Below are positions 57,791-64,000 of a DNA stretch of 64,000 nt, piece by piece (positions within the stretch are counted from its first letter, which is position 1; each line of letters opens with the position of its first letter). The DNA lies in contig NZ_CP080376.1 in assembly GCF_019443405.1 (NCBI RefSeq), positions 310,001-374,000 of the forward strand. Reading direction: 5' to 3'. This stretch comes from Brevundimonas sp. PAMC22021 (GTDB lineage Bacteria > Pseudomonadota > Alphaproteobacteria > Caulobacterales > Caulobacteraceae). A model generated the notes under the pieces. It saw only the letters and a list, made by a program, of their open reading frames with translations, made no database searches and was not told the origin of the DNA. Both the position numbers and the translations under genes were made by a program.

Positions 57791-59103
57791 GCCTCGCTGT
57801 CGCCGGGGGCGCGGACCGGGTCAAGGCCAAGCGCGGCCAGGACCTGATCGGCCGCGCGTTCGCCTTCGGTCCAGGCGCCGTGGGCTGTGCCGTAGAAGTC
57901 CAGCGCGGTGGCCTCGCCGGCGATGAAGATGCGATTTTCGATCGGCGCCGACAGTTTGGCGCGATCGCCGGCGCGGCCGGGCAGGGCGTGGGAATAGGCG
58001 CCGCGCGACCAGGGATCGGCGCCCCACATCGAGGCCGAGACGGGCTGAAGCCGCTTTCGCATGTCCGAACCCAGCAGCGAAACCAGTTCGTCCACGGCGA
58101 AGTCGAAGAAGGCGGCCGGCCCTTGCGCCTCCAGACCCCAGGCGAGGTCGGCGCCGAAATAGCCCTCGATCATCGGGCGGCCGAAGGGGCGCAGATGGTA
58201 GCCGCCGGTCTGGGCCGTGTCGCGGCGGCCCCACAGCTGGCTATCGGGCGGAAAGTCCTCGGCGCCGTCCACGATCATGTGCAGCTTGGACGCCAGGCCC
58301 AGCGGCACGCCCGATGCGGCCTCGAGCAATGAGGCGACCGGCGGCTCGATGCGGATCGCCTCCGACGCAATCAGGCTGGTGGGCGTGGTCAGCACCACCG
58401 CGCGGGCGTGGAGCGGGCCACGCGCGGTCTCGAGCCTCAGCAGCGCGCCCGAGCGGTCGATGCAGCGCACCGGGCAGTTCAGCACCAGCGAGGAGGGGTC
58501 GATCCCGCGCGCCAGCCCTGCGATCAGCCGGCCATAGCCTTCCTTGACCCGCCAGTTCACGCCCGTGTCTCGATAGGCGTCATAGTCGATCGTCGAAACC
58601 TCGGCGAAGCGCGCGCCGTTCAGGGCGCCCGAGATCGCGTCCATGCGCGCGTTCCAGCGGCAGTCGGGATCGAACAAGGCGGAGGCGGGCGGGTCCTGCC
58701 CCTCCTGCGCCGCCTTGGCCACCCGGTCCTCGAAGTCGGAAAAGGCCTGGCCGAACTCGGCCTGTTCGGCCGGGGTCATCTCGTGGTTGAAGGCCTGGCT
58801 TTCCCAAGGCGGCGGGGTCTTGTCGAGCGTCAGGCCTTCGGCCTCGACGCGAGCGGCCAGCGCATTGTCTTCGGCCGAATGCAGCCAGCCGCAGCCGAGA
58901 TCGAGGCCGTGCGTAGCGCCCTGCGGGTCGCGGGTCTGAACCGTGTGCGCCCGTCCGCCCACCCGCTCGCGCGCCTCCAGCACCAGCAGCGACAGCCCGG
59001 GGCGGGCCAGGCGGCGGGCGGCGGCGACGCCGGCTGCGCCCGCGCCGATCACAGCGACATCGACTTGGCTGGGCAGGGGCGGGGAGGCGGAGGCGTCGGT
59101 CAT
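57787..59103 (-). CDS. Flavin-containing amine oxidase
   Basis: This FAD oxidoreductase of the monoamine oxidase family has 438 residues. The dinucleotide motif VIGAGAAGVAAARRLARPG is at about 16-34, followed by LLVLEARERVGGRAHT. The C-terminal FAD-contact block IFIAGEATALDFYGTAHGA is well conserved. It could oxidise a polyamine or another amine; the substrate is unknown. No signal peptide is evident. The gene starts 116 bp from the divergent efflux operon and its stop overlaps the nth start. Confidence 0.9.
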   Translation of the reverse strand: MTDASASPPLPSQVDVAVIGAGAAGVAAARRLARPGLSLLVLEARERVGGRAHTVQTRDPQGATHGLDLGCGWLHSAEDNALAARVEAEGLTLDKTPPPWESQAFNHEMTPAEQAEFGQAFSDFEDRVAKAAQEGQDPPASALFDPDCRWNARMDAISGALNGARFAEVSTIDYDAYRDTGVNWRVKEGYGRLIAGLARGIDPSSLVLNCPVRCIDRSGALLRLETARGPLHARAVVLTTPTSLIASEAIRIEPPVASLLEAASGVPLGLASKLHMIVDGAEDFPPDSQLWGRRDTAQTGGYHLRPFGRPMIEGYFGADLAWGLEAQGPAAFFDFAVDELVSLLGSDMRKRLQPVSASMWGADPWSRGAYSHALPGRAGDRAKLSAPIENRIFIAGEATALDFYGTAHGAWTEGERAADQVLAALGLDPVRAPGDSEA

Positions 59104-59114
59104 GAGGCAGTGAA

Positions 59115-59137
59115 AACACGCGGAAACCGGTCGTGTT
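59115..59137. promoter_or_regulatory. Candidate TetR operator between the amine oxidase and efflux genes
   Basis: AACACG-N11-CGTGTT is a perfect inverted repeat in the divergent gap. The TetR regulator encoded as the last gene of the efflux operon is the obvious candidate to bind here. A further AACAC half-site occurs 15 bp downstream. No experiment supports this. Confidence 0.4.
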
Positions 59138-59219
59138 CACGCCGCGCACGAAACACATTGATTTCTGGACGGCGGTGTCCATTTATGCGGCGCTTCAAAG
59201 TGTCGCACCGGACGGATCG

Positions 59220-60314
59220 ATGTCGCCTCAACTCAAGAAACGCCTGCCGCTGATCGCCGCCGGGGTCGCGGCCCTGATCGTGGTTGGGGGCGGCGCCGTG
59301 TGGTGGATCAACGGTCAGCGGTGGGAGGCCACCGACAACGCCTTTGTCGAGGCCGACACCACCCTGGTCAGCCCGCAGATTTCCGGACGCGTGGTCGAGG
59401 TGCTGGTCGGCGACAACCAGCGGGTCGAGGCGGGCCAGGTGCTGGTGCGGCTGGACGACAGCGACCAGAGGGCCGAGCTGGCGCAGGCCGAGGCCAATCT
59501 GCAGGCGGCGCAAGCCGCGGTCGGCAATGTCGACGCCCAGGCCGAGCAGGAGCAGGCCACCATCGCCGCCCGCGCCGCTGCTGTCGAACAGGCGCGCGCC
59601 CAGGCGGGCCTCGCCCAGGCCGAACTGAACCGCTATGGCCAGCTGGCGGAGGCCGGCTGGGTCTCGCAGCAGCGCATCCAGACGCAACAGGCCAACGCCC
59701 GCAGCGCCAACGCCACCGTGGCCCAGGCGCAGGCCGCCCTGACCGCCGAGCAGCGCAGCTCGGGCGTGCTGGGCTCGACCCGCCAACGCAGCGTCGCCGC
59801 CGTGCAGCAGGCGCGCGCCGAGGTCGAACTGGCCCGCGTGGCTTTGGACCGCACGGTGATCCGCGCGCCCGCCGCCGGGGTCGTCGGCGCCCGCAGCGTC
59901 CGGGCCGGGCAGTATGTGGGGCCGGGCGCGCAGCTGTTGTCGCTGGTGCCGCTGGGCGACACCTATGTGGTCGCCAACTTCAAGGAAACGCAGCTGGACC
60001 GGCTGCGGCTCGGCCAGACGGTCGAGATCGAGGCCGACGCCTTCAAGGGCCGCGCCCTGCATGGCCGGATCGACAGCTTCGCGCCCGCGACGGGTTCCGA
60101 GTTCGCCCTGATCCCGATCGAGAACGCCACCGGCAACTTCACCAAGATCACCCAGCGGGTCCCCGTCCGCATCGTGGTGGACCGCAACCAGGGCCTGTCG
60201 CTGCGGCCAGGGCTGTCGGTCGAGGTCAAGGTCGACCTGAAGAGCCAGGGCGGCCAGAGCTTCGCCGAAGCCGGTGGGGCGCAGATGGCGGCGAACGGCG
60301 CCGCCGCGCGGTGA
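59220..60314 (+). CDS. emrA: HlyD/EmrA-type periplasmic adaptor of an efflux pump
   Basis: This 364-residue membrane-fusion protein starts at the ATG at 59220. One N-terminal membrane segment (LIAAGVAALIVVGGGAVWW) is followed by a lipoyl half (TDNAFVEADTTLVSPQISG), a coiled-coil hairpin at about 80-195 rich in Ala/Gln/Glu, the second lipoyl half and a beta-barrel (VVANFKETQLDRLRLGQTV). This is the EmrA layout. Its stop overlaps the GTG of the MFS gene. It would bridge the inner-membrane pump to an outer-membrane channel not encoded nearby. Confidence 0.93.
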   Translation: MSPQLKKRLPLIAAGVAALIVVGGGAVWWINGQRWEATDNAFVEADTTLVSPQISGRVVEVLVGDNQRVEAGQVLVRLDDSDQRAELAQAEANLQAAQAAVGNVDAQAEQEQATIAARAAAVEQARAQAGLAQAELNRYGQLAEAGWVSQQRIQTQQANARSANATVAQAQAALTAEQRSSGVLGSTRQRSVAAVQQARAEVELARVALDRTVIRAPAAGVVGARSVRAGQYVGPGAQLLSLVPLGDTYVVANFKETQLDRLRLGQTVEIEADAFKGRALHGRIDSFAPATGSEFALIPIENATGNFTKITQRVPVRIVVDRNQGLSLRPGLSVEVKVDLKSQGGQSFAEAGGAQMAANGAAAR

Positions 60315-61915
60315 GCGCCGCCAGCCCGGCCGTTCCGGCAGGCGTCCGTTCGGCGGAGGGCGCGCCTGCACAGCCGGACATCAACTGGAGCGTGCTGCTG
60401 CTCGGCTTCGCCGGCATGGTGATCGGCCAGTTCATGGCCATTCTGGACATCCAGATCGTGGCCGCCTCGCTGCCGCAGATCCAGGCGGGGGTGGGCGCCT
60501 CCGCCGACGAGATCAGCTGGATCCAGACCGCCTATCTGATCCCGGAAGTCGTGATGATCCCGCTGTCGGGATACCTGTCGCGGCTGTGGGGCACGCAGAA
60601 GCTGTTTCTGGCCTCCTGCATCGGCTTTCTGATCATGAGCGTGGCGACGGGTCTGTCGTCCTCGATCGAGAGCATGATCCTGTTTCGCGCGCTGCAAGGC
60701 TTTGTCGGCGGGGCCATGATCCCCACCGTGTTCGCCGTCGCCTTTACCGCCTTTCCGCCGGACAAGCGGGTCACCGCCAGCGTTGTCATGGGCCTGATCG
60801 TGACGCTGGCGCCGACCGTCGGGCCAACGCTGGGCGGGCATCTGACCGAGTGGCTGAGCTGGCGCTGGCTGTTCTTCATCAATGTCATCCCCGGCATGGT
60901 CGTGCTGTTCCTGGTCGGGCGCTACGCCAACTTCGACAAGGGCGATCCGAGCCTGGCCAAGGGGTTTGACTGGTGGGGCCTGTTCCTGATGGCCGCCTTT
61001 CTGATGAGCCTGCAGTTCGTGCTGGAGGAGGGGGCCAAAAACGACTGGTTCCAGGACGACGAGATCCTGCTGCTGGCCGTTATCGCGGCGCTGGCGTTCC
61101 CAGCCTTTGTCTGGCGATCGCTGACCTATCGCAATCCGATCGTGGAGCTGAGGGCGTTCGGCAACCGCAACTTCGTGGTCGGCGTCATCATGACCTTTAT
61201 CGTGGGCGCGGCGCTGTTCGGCGGGACGTTCCTGTTGCCGCTGTTCCTGGGGCGAGTGCGCGAGTATTCGGCCGCGGAGGTCGGGACCACCATGGTGGTG
61301 TCTGGCCTGGCCATGTTCGCCACTGGGCCGTTCGCCGGACGGCTGGTGCGCAAGGTGGATGCGCGGCTCCTGATGTTCGGCGGCTTCATGCTGTGCGCCT
61401 GGGGCATGTGGGATGCGCATGCTGTGACGACCGAGTGGGGCTTCTGGCAGTTCGCGGGCGTGCAGGCGCTGAGGGGCGTGGGTGTCATGCTGGCCATGAT
61501 CGCCTCTCAGCAAGTGACCATGGCGACCCTGCCGCCGCACATGGTCAAGAACGCATCGGGCCTGGTGAACCTCAGCCGCAACGTGGGCGGGGCCTTTGGC
61601 CTGGCGATCCTGAACACCTCCATCACCACCCAGACCGCGGTGCACATGGGAGAGCTGACGCAGGCCATCCCGCAGGGCAGCCAGGGCGTGCAGGGCATGA
61701 TCGCCGGGCTGACCCAGCGGTTCGCCGACTCGGTCGATCCGCAGGCCTCGGCGTTGAAGGCCATGTGGGGCATCCTGCAGCGGCAGGCGACGACGCTGGC
61801 GTTCGGCGACGCCTTTGCGCTGTTGGCCGTGGCCTGCGCGGTGGCGGGGTTCGTCACCCTTTTCGCCCAGCCGGTGCGGGCGCAAGCCGGCGCGCCGCCG
61901 TCGGACGCCCACTGA
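60311..61915 (+). CDS. emrB: EmrB/QacA-type MFS drug efflux permease (DHA2)
   Basis: This proton-driven multidrug exporter has 534 residues and fourteen expected membrane segments, starting at the GTG at 60311. Signature motifs are FMAILDIQIVAASLPQIQ in TM1, the D/E-R-like motif A region GYLSRLWGTQKLF, and the family's motif C-like GPTLGGHLTEWLSWRW. It is coupled to the adaptor gene (overlap of four bases) and to the TetR gene (TGATG). The drugs or metabolites exported are unknown. Confidence 0.94.
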   Translation: MSAASPAVPAGVRSAEGAPAQPDINWSVLLLGFAGMVIGQFMAILDIQIVAASLPQIQAGVGASADEISWIQTAYLIPEVVMIPLSGYLSRLWGTQKLFLASCIGFLIMSVATGLSSSIESMILFRALQGFVGGAMIPTVFAVAFTAFPPDKRVTASVVMGLIVTLAPTVGPTLGGHLTEWLSWRWLFFINVIPGMVVLFLVGRYANFDKGDPSLAKGFDWWGLFLMAAFLMSLQFVLEEGAKNDWFQDDEILLLAVIAALAFPAFVWRSLTYRNPIVELRAFGNRNFVVGVIMTFIVGAALFGGTFLLPLFLGRVREYSAAEVGTTMVVSGLAMFATGPFAGRLVRKVDARLLMFGGFMLCAWGMWDAHAVTTEWGFWQFAGVQALRGVGVMLAMIASQQVTMATLPPHMVKNASGLVNLSRNVGGAFGLAILNTSITTQTAVHMGELTQAIPQGSQGVQGMIAGLTQRFADSVDPQASALKAMWGILQRQATTLAFGDAFALLAVACAVAGFVTLFAQPVRAQAGAPPSDAH

Positions 61916-62535
61916 TGCCCCGCCATCCCGGCCAGGTGGACGAGGCCAAGACCGAGGCGATCCTGGAGGCCGCGGGCGCCCTGTTCGCCGAGCGGGGGCT
62001 GGCCGCCTCCATGGACGAGATCGCCCGGCGCGCGGGGGTGTCCAAGCAGACGCTGTACAACCGCTTCGCCTCCAAGTCCGAAATCGCCCAGGCGCTGGCC
62101 GAGCAGCGCTCGGCCGCGGTCACCGCGCCGCTGAAAGGCGGCGGCGAGCCGGAGGCGGTGCTGGAGGCGCTGGCCCTGTCGCTGCTGGAGCGGGTCTGCG
62201 CGCCCGAAAAGACGGCGTCGCTGCGCGGCGTCTGCCTGGTTTCGGCGGATGCGCCCGAGATCTCGCGCATCGTCTATCAGGCGGGACCCGGCGAAAGCCT
62301 GAAGCGGCTGTCGGCGTGGCTGGCGGACCAGACGCGGGCGGGGCGGCTGGACACCCCCGATCCGGACGAGGCGGCCGAGATGTTCACCGGCATGGTGCTG
62401 GGTCACGGCCACCTGCGCGCCGTGCTGGACATCCCCCAGATCGGGCCTGAGCAGCGTAAGGTCCGCGCGCGCGAGGCGGCGGCGCGCTTCGTCCGCGCAT
62501 TCGCGCCGGTGGACGCAGGCGAGCGGTCGGCCTAG
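61915..62535 (+). CDS. TetR/AcrR-family repressor
   Basis: This 206-residue regulator has an N-terminal helix-turn-helix (about 10-55: AAGALFAERGLAASMDEIARRAGVSKQTLYNRF) and a helical ligand-binding C-terminal domain. It starts inside the stop codon of the efflux permease gene, so pump and regulator are made together, as expected for autoregulated efflux. The likely operator is in the gap before the operon, at 59115-59137. Confidence 0.93.
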   Translation: MPRHPGQVDEAKTEAILEAAGALFAERGLAASMDEIARRAGVSKQTLYNRFASKSEIAQALAEQRSAAVTAPLKGGGEPEAVLEALALSLLERVCAPEKTASLRGVCLVSADAPEISRIVYQAGPGESLKRLSAWLADQTRAGRLDTPDPDEAAEMFTGMVLGHGHLRAVLDIPQIGPEQRKVRAREAAARFVRAFAPVDAGERSA

Positions 62536-62566
62536 ATCGCGGGCGTTCCTTCAAAGGAGTTCGCCC

Positions 62567-63328
62567 ATGCTGATGCACCTGTCGTCCTGGCCCGAGATCG
62601 ATGCGCGACTGAGCGACGGCGGGGTGCTGTCCAGGACCGCGATCGTGCCGATCGGATCGAACGAGCAGCATGGGCCGACCGGCCTGCTGGGCACCGACTG
62701 GCTGTGTCCCGAGATCATCGCCCACGCGGCGGAAAAGGGCGACGAGCGGCTGGTGGTGGCGCCCACCTTCAACATCGGCATGGCCCAGCATCACCTGGCC
62801 TTCGCCGGCACCATTTCGCTGAGGCCATCGACCTTCATGGCCGCGATCATCGACTGGGTCTCGTCGCTGAGCCGGCACGGGTTCGAGCGCATCTATTTCC
62901 TGAACGGACACGGCGGCAATGTCGCCACCATCGAGGCGACGTTCAGCGAAATCTATGCGGACTGGAGCTTTGGCGGGGAACAGCCGGAGTTTTCTCTGAA
63001 GCTGCGCAACTGGTGGGACCTGCCGGGCGTGCTGGGCCTGTGCAACAGCCTGTTCCCGACCGGCCACGGCGCCCACGCCACGCCGTCCGAGATCGCGGTG
63101 ACGCAGGCCGCCTATCCCGACCGGATCAAGACGGCCGATTATCAGCCGCGCATCGCGCCGAACGGACCGATCCGCGACGCGCTGGATTACCGCGCACGCT
63201 TTCCCGATGGCCGCATCGGCTCGGACCCGGCGCAGGCCAGTCCGGAGAAGGGCCAGAGGATCATCGACACGGCGATCCCGGCGTTGATCCGCGACGTGAT
63301 GGCGTTCGCGGAGGAAGCGCGGGTCTAA
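62567..63328 (+). CDS. Creatininase-family amidohydrolase
   Basis: This metal-dependent hydrolase has 253 residues behind AAAGGAG (62553-62559). The dimetal ligands match those of creatininase: E33 and H35 (in GSNEQHGPTG), D44 (in GTDWL), and H116 in the NGHGGN motif, with a later GHGAHATPSE. Family members cleave creatinine or act on cyclic amides in cofactor, mycofactocin and F420-linked pathways; the substrate here is unknown. It lies 31 bp after the TetR gene and may be in the same transcript. Confidence 0.9.
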   Translation: MLMHLSSWPEIDARLSDGGVLSRTAIVPIGSNEQHGPTGLLGTDWLCPEIIAHAAEKGDERLVVAPTFNIGMAQHHLAFAGTISLRPSTFMAAIIDWVSSLSRHGFERIYFLNGHGGNVATIEATFSEIYADWSFGGEQPEFSLKLRNWWDLPGVLGLCNSLFPTGHGAHATPSEIAVTQAAYPDRIKTADYQPRIAPNGPIRDALDYRARFPDGRIGSDPAQASPEKGQRIIDTAIPALIRDVMAFAEEARV

Positions 63329-63355
63329 GGGGCGTCTCGGCAGAGCCCCGTCATT

Positions 63356-63385
63356 CGTCATCCTCGCCACAAGGCGAGGATGACG
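63356..63385. repeat. Perfect 13-bp hairpin between convergent genes
   Basis: CGTCATCCTCGCC (63356-63368) and GGCGAGGATGACG (63373-63385) pair perfectly around an ACAA loop. A second short CGTCAT copy at 63349-63354 allows an alternative pairing with the flanking G-run. It lies between the 3' ends of the creatininase and MarR genes. No T-run follows, so it is a repeat element or a Rho-independent-like structure of uncertain strength. Confidence 0.75.
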
Positions 63386-63432
63386 GGGGATGGGTTGCCG
63401 GCTCGAAAGGCGCGGGAGCAGAGGCGCGAGGA

Positions 63433-64000
63433 TCAGACCGTCTCGGGCGACGCGTCCTCAACCGTTTCGTCTTCGACCTTGGCTTCCTTGCGAGCAGCCT
63501 TTTCCGCCTTCTTGGCCTCCTTGTCCGCCAGCTTCTGGGCCTTCTTGGCGGCCTTGGCCTGAGCCTTGGCGAGGGTGGGGGCGTCGTCGGCGGCGGCGGC
63601 GAGTTCGGTCAGTTGCTTCAGGAAGCCGTCGCGGTGGCCCTTGGGCAACAGGCCCATGATGCGGCGGTCGGCGGCCTCGACGCGCGGGCGGGCGGCCTCC
63701 AGCCGGGCAAGGCCGGCATCGGACAGGCGCACGGCCTTGGCGCGGGCGTCCAGCGTCGAGCGTTCGCGCTCCAGCAAGCCCTTGGCGGTCATGCGCGCCA
63801 CCAGATCGGCCAGGGTCGAGCGGTCGATGCCGGTCAGGCGCACCAGCTCGGTCTGGGTCAGGCCGGCCTTGAGCGAGGCGGCCTCCAGCACCGCGAACTG
63901 ACGCTGGGTCAGGCCGTCGGGACCCGCCTCCTCGGCATAGATGTCGAGCGCCAGCTGAAGGGCGCGGTGCATCAGGTGGCTGGGCGAATTCGCCAGCGGC
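63433..64000 (-). CDS. MarR-family transcriptional regulator (5' end outside window)
   Basis: The frame has an ATG at 63972, but it reads on to the window edge as PLANSPSHL-MHRALQ, which fits the family's first helix, so the true start is probably outside. At least 179 residues are visible. The winged helix-turn-helix is at about 30-95 counted from that ATG (LTQTELVRLTGIDRSTLADLVARMTAKGLLER). After the DNA-binding domain there is a Lys/Ala-rich, highly charged helix of about 45 residues (KAAKKAQKLADKEAKKAEKA) and a short acidic tail, uncommon in MarR proteins. The ligand and targets are unknown. Confidence 0.9.
   Translation of the reverse strand, partial: PLANSPSHLMHRALQLALDIYAEEAGPDGLTQRQFAVLEAASLKAGLTQTELVRLTGIDRSTLADLVARMTAKGLLERERSTLDARAKAVRLSDAGLARLEAARPRVEAADRRIMGLLPKGHRDGFLKQLTELAAAADDAPTLAKAQAKAAKKAQKLADKEAKKAEKAARKEAKVEDETVEDASPETV

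Overview
The window is GC-rich chromosomal DNA from an alphaproteobacterium, most likely a Caulobacterales member close to Brevundimonas. I infer this from gene content and protein style (HWE-type histidine kinase, paired SleB-type hydrolases, Hsp20/DUF1150 pair, large TonB-dependent receptor, rpoN-hpf-ptsN order); no database search was possible. Almost all of it looks like core genome. I see no phage, transposase, integrase, CRISPR array, rRNA or convincing tRNA. Genes are dense on both strands, and many neighbours overlap by 1-8 bases.

Layout. 0-6.3 kb: a membrane MHYT-GGDEF-EAL protein running off the left edge, then an NAD biosynthesis operon (nadA, an M50 membrane protease, nadB, nadC) behind a palindromic candidate operator. 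6.3-11 kb: small stress-like proteins, two SleB-type cell-wall hydrolases, a glycine-zipper lipoprotein, a DUF6481 protein with a strong terminator, and dps. 11-17.8 kb: an HWE histidine kinase with a single-domain response regulator, an aldo/keto reductase, trxB, greA with a hairpin/T-run in its leader, a GST and small proteins. 17.8-24.3 kb: a dicarboxylate-type symporter facing an rraB-like/carB/glycosyltransferase operon. 24.3-32.5 kb: a TonB-dependent receptor, a HAD hydrolase, an SDR, cstA with its YbdD partner, and a three-gene chain of tiny overlapping ORFs.

32.6-41.4 kb: a complete high-affinity potassium system (leader peptide, kdpF, kdpA, kdpB, an outer-membrane porin-like gene, kdpC, kdpD, kdpE). 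41.4-48.3 kb: nudC, the SRP RNA gene ffs, a DUF3597 protein, rpoN-hpf-ptsN, and hsp20-DUF1150 with an RpoH-like promoter and a ROSE-like RNA thermometer. 46.9-54.4 kb: gltD-gltB-amtB for ammonium uptake and assimilation. 54.5-64 kb: membrane glucose dehydrogenase, nth with an amine oxidase, an EmrAB-type efflux operon ending in its own TetR gene, a creatininase-family hydrolase and a MarR regulator cut by the right edge.

The most unusual signals are not whole genes. (1) A 108-bp palindromic repeat sits in frame inside carB and adds 36 residues to the enzyme. (2) A 131-bp element with 30-bp terminal inverted repeats lies between gltD and gltB and ends at the gltB ribosome binding site. (3) The kdp operon contains a porin-like gene and a 27-residue leader peptide. 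(4) Short overlapping ORFs at 31.98-32.51 kb look like a duplicated, uncharacterised small-protein family. (5) Compact regulatory RNA structures precede greA and hsp20. Nothing in the window clearly demands a wholly new enzyme system; those five points are the best leads.
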